Assembly (NCBI RefSeq): GCF_015354575.1
Contig: NZ_JACAFQ010000019.1
Location: forward strand, 1-64,000
DNA: 64,000 bases
Reading direction: 5' to 3'
From: Pseudomonas sp. UFMG81
Lineage (GTDB): Bacteria > Pseudomonadota > Gammaproteobacteria > Pseudomonadales > Pseudomonadaceae
The first letter of the stretch is position 1, and each line of letters starts with the position of its first letter. This document shows, in pieces, positions 25,831 through 34,413 of the stretch. A program made the position numbers and the translations under genes. Below the pieces are notes generated by a model. It ran no database searches and was not told the origin of the DNA. It saw nothing but the letters and a program-made list of their open reading frames with translations.

Positions 25831-27120
25831 ATGCTGTCTTCGCAGCCGCAGGCGTTCGCGCCTACCCGTTCCTTCGCCGCACGACCTTCCGCCCTCGCCA
25901 GCGCCTTCGCCCTTGCCGGTGTCGCGCCCCTGAGCCAGGCCGCCTTCTTCGAAGACAGCACGGCCACCTTCGAAACCCGCAACATGTACTTCAACCGCGA
26001 CTTTCGCGATGGCACCAGCGCGCAGCAATCCAAGCGCGACGAATGGGCCCAGGGTTTCATGCTCAACTTCGAGTCCGGCTACACCGAAGGCACCGTCGGC
26101 TTCGGCCTGGACGCGCTGGGCATGCTCGGGGTCAAGCTCGACTCCAGCCCCGACCGCACCGACACCGGCCTGCTGCCCACCCATGACGACGGCAAGGCCG
26201 CCGACGAGTACTCCAAGCTCGGCCTCACCGGCAAGGTGAAAGTCTCGAAGACCGAACTGAAGATCGGCACCCTGATCCCCGAACTGCCCACCCTGCAGCC
26301 CAACGACGGGCGCATCCTGCCGCAAACCTTCGAAGGCGGCCTGGTCACCTCCAACGAAATCAAGGGCCTGACCTTCACCGGCGGGCGCCTGGACAAGGCC
26401 AAGGACCGCAACGATACCAACTGGGAAGACCTGGCCCTCAACAACAAGAACGGCCGTTTCGGTGGCAGCTTCAGCGCCGACAACCTCGACCTGGCGGGCC
26501 TGGACTACAAGTTCACCGACCGCATCACTGGCAGCTACCACTTCGCCCAGCTCGACGACATCTACCGTCAGCACTTCATCGGCATGCTCGCCACCCAGCC
26601 CTGGGGCCCGGGCACTTTCGGCGCCGACCTGCGCCTGGCGGTGAGCGACGAGGCCGGCCAGGCCAAGGCCGGGCGCATCGACAACACCACCTTCAGTGGC
26701 ATGCTCAGCTATGGCCTGGGCGGGCACAAGCTCAGCGCCGGCTGGCAGCAACTGAGTGGCGACAGCGCCTTCCCCTACGTCGACGGTGCCGACCCCTACC
26801 TCGTCAACTTCGTGCAGATCAACGACTTCGCCGGCGCCGACGAGCGCTCCTGGCAAGCGCGCTACGACTACAACTTCGCCGCCCTGGGCATCCCCGGCCT
26901 GACCTTCATGACCCGCTACATCAACGGTGACAACGTCAACCGCGCCGATGGCAGCGAGGGCAAGGAGTGGGAACGCAACACCGAGTTCAAGTACGTGGTA
27001 CAAAGCGGCCCGTTGAAGAACGTCGCCGTGCGCCTGCGCAACGCCACCTTCCGCTCCAACTTCGCCCGCGACGCGGACGAGGTGCGGCTGCTGGTGAGCT
27101 ACAGCGTGGCTCTGTGGTAA
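25831..27120 (+). CDS. opdH: OprD-family outer-membrane porin, tricarboxylate type
   Basis: 429 residues from MLSSQPQAFAPTRSF with GGAG about 10 nt upstream; an ATG at 25816 would place the ribosome site inside the gene. Signal peptide to about residue 37 (LSQAAF). OprD hallmarks: FFEDSTATFETRNMYFNRDF after the signal peptide, GFGLDALGMLGVKLDSS, TGSYHFAQLDDIYRQ, and a C-terminal strand ending VSYSVALW. Placed between tctDE and tctCBA, as P. aeruginosa opdH is, so it most likely lets citrate and related tricarboxylates through the outer membrane. Confidence 0.9.
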   Translation: MLSSQPQAFAPTRSFAARPSALASAFALAGVAPLSQAAFFEDSTATFETRNMYFNRDFRDGTSAQQSKRDEWAQGFMLNFESGYTEGTVGFGLDALGMLGVKLDSSPDRTDTGLLPTHDDGKAADEYSKLGLTGKVKVSKTELKIGTLIPELPTLQPNDGRILPQTFEGGLVTSNEIKGLTFTGGRLDKAKDRNDTNWEDLALNNKNGRFGGSFSADNLDLAGLDYKFTDRITGSYHFAQLDDIYRQHFIGMLATQPWGPGTFGADLRLAVSDEAGQAKAGRIDNTTFSGMLSYGLGGHKLSAGWQQLSGDSAFPYVDGADPYLVNFVQINDFAGADERSWQARYDYNFAALGIPGLTFMTRYINGDNVNRADGSEGKEWERNTEFKYVVQSGPLKNVAVRLRNATFRSNFARDADEVRLLVSYSVALW

Positions 27121-27151
27121 TCCATAACAACAATGCTCACGGAGAAAGACG

Positions 27152-28132
27152 ATGACCTTTTCACTGCGCCGCCTCGCCCTCGCCACCGGTTGCCTGCTGC
27201 TGGCCGGCAACGCCCTGGCCGCTGAACCGAAACGCCCCGAATGTATCGCCCCGGCCTCGCCGGGCGGTGGTTTCGACCTGACCTGCAAGCTGGTGCAAAG
27301 CGCCCTGGTGGAAGAGAAGATCCTCAGCAAGCCGATGCGCGTGACCTACATGCCTGGTGGTGTCGGCGCGGTGGCCTATAACGCCGTGGTTGCCCAGCGG
27401 CCAGGCGATGCCGGCACCCTGGTGGCCTGGTCCAGCGGCTCACTGCTCAACCTTGCCCAGGGCAAGTTCGGCCGCTTCGACGAGAACGCGGTGAAATGGC
27501 TGGCGGCGGTCGGCACCAGCTATGGCGCCATCGCAGTGAAGAACGATTCGCCCTACAAGACCCTCGACGACCTGGTCGCGGCGCTTAAGAAAGACCCGAG
27601 CAAGGTGGTGATCGGCTCCGGCGGCACCGTCGGCAGCCAGGACTGGATGCAGACCGCCCTGATCGCCAAGGCCGCCGGCATCAACCCGCGCGACCTGCGC
27701 TACGTGGCCCTGGAGGGCGGCGGCGAGATCGCCACCGCCTTGCTGGGCGGGCACATCCAGGTCGGCTCCACCGATATCTCCGACTCCATGCCGCACATCC
27801 AGGCCGGCAACATGCGCATCCTCGCGGTGTTCTCCGAAAAGCGCCTGGACGAGCCGGAAATGAAGGACATCCCCACCGCCAAGGAGCAGGGCTACGACAT
27901 CGTCTGGCCGGTGGTGCGCGGCTTCTACCTGGGGCCGAAGGTCAGCGACGAGGACTACGCCTGGTGGAAGGCCTCGTTCGACAAGATGCTGGCCTCGGAA
28001 GACTTCGCCAAGCTGCGTGACCAGCGCGAGCTGTTCCCCTTCGCCATGACCGGTGAAGAGCTGGACGGCTACGTGAAGAAGCAGGTGGCCGATTACAAGG
28101 CGCTGGCCCGTGAGTTCGGGTTGATCCAGTAA
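27152..28132 (+). CDS. tctC: Periplasmic tricarboxylate-binding protein TctC
   Basis: 326 residues with a signal peptide (LLLAGNALA, cleavage near residue 23). Tripartite tricarboxylate transporter (TTT) receptor: CIAPASPGGGFDLTCKLV, YMPGGVGAVAYN, GSGGTVGSQDWMQTALIAKAAGI, STDISDSMPHIQAG. It captures the substrate and delivers it to TctAB. The gene begins 31 nt after opdH and is separated from tctB by an inverted REP pair. Confidence 0.94.
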   Translation: MTFSLRRLALATGCLLLAGNALAAEPKRPECIAPASPGGGFDLTCKLVQSALVEEKILSKPMRVTYMPGGVGAVAYNAVVAQRPGDAGTLVAWSSGSLLNLAQGKFGRFDENAVKWLAAVGTSYGAIAVKNDSPYKTLDDLVAALKKDPSKVVIGSGGTVGSQDWMQTALIAKAAGINPRDLRYVALEGGGEIATALLGGHIQVGSTDISDSMPHIQAGNMRILAVFSEKRLDEPEMKDIPTAKEQGYDIVWPVVRGFYLGPKVSDEDYAWWKASFDKMLASEDFAKLRDQRELFPFAMTGEELDGYVKKQVADYKALAREFGLIQ

Positions 28133-28152
28133 CGAGCACGCTACCCGATCCC

Positions 28153-28269
28153 TGTAGGAGCGGCCTTGTGCCGCGAAAGGGCTGCGAAGCAGCCCCAGCG
28201 ATTCAAGCGTCGCCGCTGAAATCCTGGGGCCGCCATGCGGCCCTATCGCGACACAAGGCCGCTCCTACA
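28153..28269. repeat. Inverted REP pair (GTAGGAGCGGCC type) between tctC and tctB
   Basis: Outer arms TGTAGGAGCGGCCTTGTG and its complement, with an inner hairpin GGGCTGCGAAGCAGCCC. Positioned after the gene for the abundant binding protein, it may protect the upstream tctC message and reduce expression of the membrane genes. Confidence 0.9.
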
Positions 28270-28308
28270 AGGGTCCGCGTTATGCCCATTACCACCGAGG
28301 ATTCTTCC

Positions 28309-28767
28309 ATGATCCTGCAACGTATCTTCGCCCTGTTCTTGCTGGCGATATGCGCCATCCTGGCCGTGATGGCCTGGCCCTACCAGGCCGCGTTCTCCTA
28401 TGAACCAGTAGGCCCGCGCGCCTACCCGCTGCTGATGCTCGGCCTGATGGGCCTGGGCCTGCTGTACCTCGCCATCCGCCCCACCCCGATCGTGCGCAAG
28501 GACGACGAACCGGAGCTGGACCGCGAAACCCTGATCAAGATCAGCGCCTGCGTCGGCCTGCTGCTGGTGTTCGCCAGCACCTTCGAAACCCTGGGCTTCA
28601 TCCTCAGCGCCGTGCTGGTCGGCATCCCCATGGCCCGCCTGTATGGCGGGCGCTGGCTGCACAGCGCCATCGTGGTGGTGGGCATGAGCGTATTCCTCTA
28701 CTGGCTGTTCGACCGCGTGATGGACGTGCCCCTGCCCCTTGGCCTGCTGAGCGTACTGGAGAACTGA
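28309..28767 (+). CDS. tctB: Small membrane subunit of the tricarboxylate transporter (TctB)
   Basis: 152 residues from MILQRIFALFLLAIC with GAGGA upstream; the frame open to 28168 reads through a REP element. Four hydrophobic segments (about 6-25, 37-56, 80-98 and 118-138) as in TctB. It forms the transporter with TctA. The stop is 3 nt before tctA. Confidence 0.9.
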   Translation: MILQRIFALFLLAICAILAVMAWPYQAAFSYEPVGPRAYPLLMLGLMGLGLLYLAIRPTPIVRKDDEPELDRETLIKISACVGLLLVFASTFETLGFILSAVLVGIPMARLYGGRWLHSAIVVVGMSVFLYWLFDRVMDVPLPLGLLSVLEN

Positions 28768-28770
28768 CAC

Positions 28771-30285
28771 ATGGATACCTTGAGCTACCTCGGCCAGGGC
28801 TTCGGCGTCGCCCTGAGCCCTTACAACCTGGTCACCGCCCTCACCGGCACGCTGATCGGCACCGTGGTCGGCCTGCTGCCGGGCCTGGGCCCGATCAACG
28901 GCGTGGCCCTGCTGATCCCCATCGCCTTCGCCCTGGGCCTGCCGCCCGAGTCGGCGCTGATCCTGCTGGCCGCGGTGTACCTGGGCTGCGAGTACGGCGG
29001 GCGCATCAGTTCGATCCTACTGAACATCCCCGGTGAAGCCTCCACCGTGATGACCACCCTCGACGGCTACCCCATGGCCCGCCAGGGCCTGGCTGGTGTG
29101 GCGCTGTCGCTGTCGGCGTGGAGTTCGTTCATCGGTGCCTTCATCGCCACCTGCGGCATGGTGCTGTTCGCCCCGCTGCTGGCGAAATGGGCGATCGCCT
29201 TCGGCCCGGCGGAATACTTCGTGCTGATGGTGTTCGCCATCGTCGCCCTCGGCGGTATGGCCGGCGACAAGCCGTTGAAGACCTTCATCGCCGCGCTGAT
29301 CGGCCTGTTCCTGTCGGCGGTGGGTATCGACGCCAACAGCGGCGTGTACCGCTTCACCGGTGACAGCGTGCACCTGGCCGACGGCATCCAGTTCGTGGTG
29401 CTGGTGCTGGGCCTGTTCTCCATCAGCGAAATCCTCCTGCTGCTGGAAAAGACCCACCACGGCCACGTGGCAGTCAAGGCAACCGGGCGCATGCTGTTCA
29501 ACCTCAAGGAAGCAGCCTCGGTGTTCGCGGTCAATGTGCGCTGCGGCCTGCTCGGCTTCGTCATGGGCGTGCTGCCCGGCGCCGGCGCCACCCTCGCCAG
29601 CGCCGTGGCCTACATGACCGAAAAACGCATCGCCGGTGAAAAAGGCAAGTTCGGCAAGGGCGACGCCCGTGGCCTGGCCGCCCCGGAAACCGCCATCGGC
29701 GCCTCCTGCTGCGGTGCCCTGGTACCGATGCTGACCCTGGGCGTACCGGGCTCTGGCACCACCGCCGTGATGATCGGCGCGCTGACCCTGTACAACATCA
29801 CCCCCGGCCCGCTGCTGTTCGAGCAACAGCCGGACATCGTCTGGGGCCTGATCGCCTCGCTGTTCATCGCCAACATCATGCTGGTGATCCTCAACATCCC
29901 GATGATCCGCATCTTCACCCGCATCCTCGCCGTGCCGAACTGGGCGCTGGTACCGGTGATCGCGATCATCACCGCGATCGGCGTGTACGCCGTGCATGCC
30001 ACCACCTTCGACCTGTTCCTGATGGTCGGCATCGGCATCATGGGCTACATCCTGCGCAAGCTGGACTTCCCACTGTCGCCGATCCTGCTCGGTTTCATCC
30101 TGGGTGGCCTGATGGAGCAGAACCTGCGCCGCGCACTGTCGATCTCCAACGGTGAACTGGGCATCCTCTGGTCGAGCCCGATCAGCATGTCGGTATGGGT
30201 ACTGACGGTGCTGATGCTCAGCCTGCCGCTGCTGCGCATCTGGCGCAAACGTGCCCTGCAGCGCCGGGCCATGGCGGATGCCTGA
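28771..30285 (+). CDS. tctA: Large membrane subunit of the tricarboxylate transporter (TctA)
   Basis: 504 residues, about 12 membrane segments. Signature motifs GTVVGLLPGLGPINGVALLIP, YGGRISSILLNIPGEASTVMT and a second conserved repeat around LGFVMGVLPGAGATLASAVAY with FGKGDARGLAAPETA, as in TctA. Couples solute uptake to the sodium or proton gradient. The last codons overlap the next gene, extending the operon. Confidence 0.95.
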   Translation: MDTLSYLGQGFGVALSPYNLVTALTGTLIGTVVGLLPGLGPINGVALLIPIAFALGLPPESALILLAAVYLGCEYGGRISSILLNIPGEASTVMTTLDGYPMARQGLAGVALSLSAWSSFIGAFIATCGMVLFAPLLAKWAIAFGPAEYFVLMVFAIVALGGMAGDKPLKTFIAALIGLFLSAVGIDANSGVYRFTGDSVHLADGIQFVVLVLGLFSISEILLLLEKTHHGHVAVKATGRMLFNLKEAASVFAVNVRCGLLGFVMGVLPGAGATLASAVAYMTEKRIAGEKGKFGKGDARGLAAPETAIGASCCGALVPMLTLGVPGSGTTAVMIGALTLYNITPGPLLFEQQPDIVWGLIASLFIANIMLVILNIPMIRIFTRILAVPNWALVPVIAIITAIGVYAVHATTFDLFLMVGIGIMGYILRKLDFPLSPILLGFILGGLMEQNLRRALSISNGELGILWSSPISMSVWVLTVLMLSLPLLRIWRKRALQRRAMADA

Positions 30286-31309
30286 TCGGTCGCTGCCCCT
30301 GTTTTGGGCCACCGGGCTGGTCGGTCTTGCTGGCGGTTTCGCCGCCAGCAAGGTCGGCTGGCCTTTGCCGTGGATGGTCGGCTCATTGCTGGCGATCATC
30401 CTGGTGCGCTGCCTGACCCCCTGGCAGCTCAGCGAAATCCCCAATGGCCGCAAGTGCGGGCAGTGGATCATCGGCATCGGCATCGGCCTGCACTTCACCC
30501 CGGCGGTGATCGAGCAGGTCGCCGACCACTTCGCGCTGATCTTCTTCGGCGCGTTGTTCACCACCCTGTCCAGCGTGATCAGCGTGTGGCTGCTGCGGCG
30601 CACCGGCGAGGACCGCGCCACGGCGTTCTTCGCCAGCATGCCGGGCGGCTCGGGGGAAATGGTCAACCTGGGCGCCCGCAACGGTGCGGTGCTCAGCCAG
30701 GTGGCGGCGGCGCAGAGCTTGCGGGTGCTGGCGGTGGTGCTGTGCGTGCCGGCGCTGTTCAAGCTGCTGCTGGGCGATGGCGTACCGCCGAATCATGCGG
30801 GCAGTGTCAGCTGGGGCTGGCTGGCCTTGATCGCGCCACTGGGCGTGGTCGTGGGGCTGATCTGGCAACGCCTGCGCCAACCCAACCCATGGCTGTTCGG
30901 GCCGTTGCTGGTGGCCGCCACGGTGAGCCTTGCCGGCAATCTGCAGATCGGCCTGCCCAACGGCGCCAGCCAGATCGGCCAGTGGTTGATCGGCAGCGGC
31001 CTGGCCTGCCACTTCAACCGGGCGTTCTTCCGCCGGGCACCGTCGTTCCTCGGGCGCACCTTGCTGGCCACCGGGTTGTGCATGCTGATCGCCGCAGGCG
31101 CGGCGTGGGCATTGAGCCTGCTGACGCACCTGGACCTGCGCTCGCTGACCTTGGGGATGATGCCGGGCGGCATTGCGGAGATGAGCCTGACGGCGGAGAC
31201 GCTGCAACTGTCGGTACCGCTGGTGACGGCGTTGCAAGTAATGCGATTGTTGTTCGTGCTGTTTCTGGCGGAGCCGTTGTTTCGGCGTTGGAATGCGAGT
31301 GGAGGGTGA
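30278..31309 (+). CDS. AbrB-family membrane protein, last gene of the tct operon
   Basis: 343 residues from MPDRSLPLFW, whose start overlaps the tctA stop by 8 nt. About 10 hydrophobic segments arranged as two repeats, each with a GIGLHF.../GSGLACHF and MPGG(S/I)xEM motif (FASMPGGSGEMV and LGMMPGGIAEMS). These are typical of the AbrB/DUF family of putative transporters and ammonia-monooxygenase-like proteins. The coupling to tctA suggests an accessory transport role. A hairpin without a T-tract follows (31338-31357). Confidence 0.85.
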   Translation: MPDRSLPLFWATGLVGLAGGFAASKVGWPLPWMVGSLLAIILVRCLTPWQLSEIPNGRKCGQWIIGIGIGLHFTPAVIEQVADHFALIFFGALFTTLSSVISVWLLRRTGEDRATAFFASMPGGSGEMVNLGARNGAVLSQVAAAQSLRVLAVVLCVPALFKLLLGDGVPPNHAGSVSWGWLALIAPLGVVVGLIWQRLRQPNPWLFGPLLVAATVSLAGNLQIGLPNGASQIGQWLIGSGLACHFNRAFFRRAPSFLGRTLLATGLCMLIAAGAAWALSLLTHLDLRSLTLGMMPGGIAEMSLTAETLQLSVPLVTALQVMRLLFVLFLAEPLFRRWNASGG

Positions 31310-31344
31310 GTTTCAAGAGAACGTTGGCCGCTGCCGCAACTGGC

Positions 31345-31361
31345 ATTTTTGCCAGTTTCGC
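31345..31361 (+). repeat. 17-bp inverted repeat, left end of the 31.3-39.05 kb segment
   Basis: ATTTTTGCCAGTTTCGC. The exact reverse complement is at 39027-39043. Its first part is the loop and right half of a small hairpin (AACTGGC ATTTTT GCCAGTT) 30 nt after the AbrB-family gene. The two copies bracket genes foreign to this locus. Confidence 0.8.
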
Positions 31362-31415
31362 TCGTTCTTGCAGTGACGTTGAATGGGCTCCAGCAACTCA
31401 CTCCAGGAGCCATCG

Positions 31416-31799
31416 ATGACCATGATAAGCGTGACCAACCTCCCTACGCTCGAGTGGCTCTTCGAGTGCCGTAGATTCACCCGGCCATCCTTGTTGCTTA
31501 TACGCTCCGACAGCTGTCCGCCCTGTGTCGAACTGCACCCACAAATCGAGGCACTGGCCAAGGAGCGGTCAAGGCAATTCGACTTCTACGAGTTCAATGT
31601 CGAGCACTGTGCAGCCCCAGAGCTGGATGCAAGGTTGACCTTGCTGTTCCAGCGCTGGAGTGTGAAATACCTGCCTTCGCAGGTGTTCCTCGCCACAGGT
31701 CTGCCTCCCACCGTCATCAGTACCCGACGGCTGGACGTGATCGAGCGCCGGTTGCATCTGCTCGCACGCCCAGGCGTTGCCATTGGTCAGAAGTCGTAA
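31416..31799 (+). CDS. Thioredoxin-like protein with CPPC motif
   Basis: 127 residues from the ATG that follows CAGGAG; the frame from 31383 adds an unlikely extension. A SDSCPPCVELHPQIEALAKE segment places a CPPC active site at residues 34-37, followed by a beta-strand region (RQFDFYEFNVEH) and a probable cis-proline (KYLPSQVFLA), consistent with a small thioredoxin-type fold. No signal peptide, so cytoplasmic. Its stop overlaps the opposing autotransporter stop by 13 nt. It is not obvious core metabolism; possible role in reducing a partner of the island is a guess. Confidence 0.6.
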   Translation: MTMISVTNLPTLEWLFECRRFTRPSLLLIRSDSCPPCVELHPQIEALAKERSRQFDFYEFNVEHCAAPELDARLTLLFQRWSVKYLPSQVFLATGLPPTVISTRRLDVIERRLHLLARPGVAIGQKS

Positions 31800-34216
31800 C
31801 GCACGCCTACATTCACGCCATAAGGCTGTTCGATGCTCTTGCCGTTGCTGTACTCCACGTCGGCATGCACACGGAACTGCCTGGACAGCGCCAACGACAC
31901 CCCCGCACCCAGCTCGGCACGCGAGCCGGACAGGTCATTGTTGAACACATTGTTGTTGACCTGTACCTGGTTGCGCTGGGCAAATTCATGGGCGAACGCA
32001 CCTTTCACATATGGCTGCACCATGGCCCCGCCATCGAGCGGGATGGTCTTGCCGACGGTAGTGCCCACTTTGCCCAGCAACGACTTGGCCATGTCGCCTT
32101 CGGCGCGCAGGCCGTTGTCGAAGGTGTAGTCCTTGCCGGCGACAGCAGCGGTGGCAACCTGGACGAAGGGCTCGATGAAGTAACCGTCATTGAGCTTGAT
32201 GTGCTTGCCCGCCTCCACCGACGCACTCACACCGTGAGTGTCGTAGTCGCCCTTGCTGCGGGTGTGGTCGCTCATGCCGACCTTGGCGTTGTTCTGATAG
32301 CGGTTGTACTTGAGCACGGTGTCGACGTAGAAACCTGTCTCGCGGTCCAGCCAGGTGGCGTAGCCGCCAACGTAGTAGCTATCCACGGTACCGGAAGTGC
32401 CATAGTCGAGGTTCAGGTCCGAACGGCTGCTACCGGCCAGCAGGCCCACCAACCAGTCGCTATCGGACAGTTGCATGTCTGCGCCCAGGCTCAGGCCGCG
32501 CTGGTTCTGCTGGTAACCTACGCCCTGGGAAGCACCGCTGACGTTGTATTGGTTGCCGTAGGCACGCATCCACACGCCGGCGTTGCGCCCTTCGCTGTAG
32601 CGCAGTTCGCCCATGCGGCTGCGCAGCGAGCTGAGTTCGCCGTAGGCCACGGTGATCGGCGTGTTGAACAGCGCCATGGCGGCCATGGTGATCGGCGCGA
32701 CGGTGCGGGTCTCGCGGTTCAACACCCAGTCATTGCCGTTTTGCGCCAGTTCGTAGGAGTAAGCGCCCACATCGACCCGTTCGCGGTCGTTGAGCAAGTG
32801 AAATTGCGCACCGCCGTCGGCGGTCTGGACCAGGCGCAGCGACTCGACGCTCGCCTCCTGGCCGCTGCTGCCCACCAGCAGCCCGTGATTGCCTTCGGAC
32901 GTGCCGGTGACGATCAACTGGTCACCATTGCCGGTGACAAAGTCGCTGTCCATGACGAAGGTGCCGTTACCGGAGAGGTTGGTCACCGTCAGCGTGTGGA
33001 AGCTGCCTGGATCGCCAAAGGTGACCTGCCCGCCGCGCATGGCAAGGTTACCGACGTTGCTGTCAGCCGTCATTGTCCAGTCGGAATCAGTCCCTATGGT
33101 TGCCTGGCTAACGTTGGTCAGCGTGCCACGCAGCTGCGAGCCACTGTTCATATTCAGTTGCGCTGTGGCACCGGCTTCTACTGCGATGTCGCCCACCAGC
33201 CGGCTCTGCTCCATTGCCAGGTCCAGTGAGCCCGGGCTGGCAACCGCGATGTTGCCGGTCATCGACGATCGTGCGAGCTGTACATGGCTCGTGCCACTGG
33301 TTAGCAAGTCACCATTGAGTGTTGCTTGATCCAGTGCCGCAGTAAGTGTTCCCGCATTGCGGATGCTGCCTTGAACTGTCGAATTGCCGACTGCCAGATC
33401 TGCCTTGGCTTGCGAGGCGAGCTGGATGTCACCTTGCAGTTGCGAATCGGTTACCTGAATGGTCGACTCACTCAAGCGCCCCAGATTGATAGCGGTACCA
33501 TTGCCTCCATCAAGGCTTGAGCCATTGCGCAGGATGATGGAACTGCGCGCATCGTTGCCAACATCGATTGCCGCGCCCGTGACACCGACCACACGCGAAC
33601 CGTCGAGCGTCAGCGACGGGGTATTGTTGGTGGCGCTTTCACGGATCATGCGAATACCCGAGGCCTGCCCGGTAATGACGCTGCCATCGCTGATCGTGGC
33701 CGTACCTCCGATCAGGCGAACACCGGTCCCGGTAGGGCCGGTGGCGCTTACCTGGGACCCCTGAATATTCAGCTGGCCGAGCGCGCTGGCCTGCGCGCCC
33801 ACAGCGCCCCCACTGATCTGGCTGTTGATGACCGTGGCGGATGAACCAGTGGTCATCCGCCCGAGCACCAGACCAATACCATTGGCTGAAGTCGAAATGG
33901 CGGCATTGGCAATGGTCGCCTGACTGTCCAACAACTCGATGGCATTCCCCGTTGTTGTTGTGGTTGTTCCGCGCAAAATATTTAATTGCGACTGTGTCGA
34001 TACAATACTGAGCGTGGTGGCATTATCCATGGTCAAAACCGAACCTGCGCTCAGGTTATAGCGATCCAAAGGCGTCGATGCGTCGATCGTCAGTTGCTCC
34101 CCAACCAAGTCCCTCGCCAGTGCGGCACCGGAACAAATAGTCAACAGGGTAATGACACCTGCAAGTGAGAGCGTACGTTTTACAATTTCTTCCGGACGAA
34201 TAGGTTCACTTACCAT
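31787..34216 (-). CDS. Type V autotransporter (pertactin-like passenger, C-terminal beta-barrel)
   Basis: 809 residues from MVSEPIRPEEIVKRTLSLAG with GGAG 8 nt upstream (a longer frame to 34270 is less likely). Signal peptide of about 34 residues (TICSGAALA). The passenger, to about residue 540, is rich in beta-helix-like repeats (NGIGLVLG, GNGTAINLG, LDLAMEQSRLVGDI, RGGQVTFGD). The C-terminal translocator domain (about 545-809) has GVWMRAYGNQYNVSG, LGADMQLSDSDWLVG and the C-terminal strand ending GVNVGVRYDF. No protease triad seen, so an adhesin-type surface protein is most likely. No partner secretion gene is needed. Confidence 0.88.
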   Translation of the reverse strand: MVSEPIRPEEIVKRTLSLAGVITLLTICSGAALARDLVGEQLTIDASTPLDRYNLSAGSVLTMDNATTLSIVSTQSQLNILRGTTTTTTGNAIELLDSQATIANAAISTSANGIGLVLGRMTTGSSATVINSQISGGAVGAQASALGQLNIQGSQVSATGPTGTGVRLIGGTATISDGSVITGQASGIRMIRESATNNTPSLTLDGSRVVGVTGAAIDVGNDARSSIILRNGSSLDGGNGTAINLGRLSESTIQVTDSQLQGDIQLASQAKADLAVGNSTVQGSIRNAGTLTAALDQATLNGDLLTSGTSHVQLARSSMTGNIAVASPGSLDLAMEQSRLVGDIAVEAGATAQLNMNSGSQLRGTLTNVSQATIGTDSDWTMTADSNVGNLAMRGGQVTFGDPGSFHTLTVTNLSGNGTFVMDSDFVTGNGDQLIVTGTSEGNHGLLVGSSGQEASVESLRLVQTADGGAQFHLLNDRERVDVGAYSYELAQNGNDWVLNRETRTVAPITMAAMALFNTPITVAYGELSSLRSRMGELRYSEGRNAGVWMRAYGNQYNVSGASQGVGYQQNQRGLSLGADMQLSDSDWLVGLLAGSSRSDLNLDYGTSGTVDSYYVGGYATWLDRETGFYVDTVLKYNRYQNNAKVGMSDHTRSKGDYDTHGVSASVEAGKHIKLNDGYFIEPFVQVATAAVAGKDYTFDNGLRAEGDMAKSLLGKVGTTVGKTIPLDGGAMVQPYVKGAFAHEFAQRNQVQVNNNVFNNDLSGSRAELGAGVSLALSRQFRVHADVEYSNGKSIEQPYGVNVGVRYDF

Positions 34217-34371
34217 CGTCGAGCTCCAAAGTTGGGCATGAGAGGCAATAGAGGTGCCCATCGAGCGCACCGCTGTGTTGAGCGCCGGAAAGTTAATCTA
34301 TCGAGTGACTTTTTCGTGTAGGAATTTTCATCAATAATTCGATATATTTCCCACACGTTCTATCTCACAAC

Positions 34372-34402
34372 AAAAATTGCGGTGGTCAAATGACCACCGC
34401 AA
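34372..34402 (-). terminator. Intrinsic terminator after the 756-residue protein
   Basis: Twelve-bp perfect stem TTGCGGTGGTCA/TGACCACCGCAA with an AA loop, followed on the minus strand by TTTTTG, 12 nt after the stop. Ends the two-gene unit 38941-34414. The AT-rich stretch at 34270-34371 is the upstream region of the autotransporter gene. Confidence 0.88.
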
Positions 34403-34413
34403 TGTCTACATTT

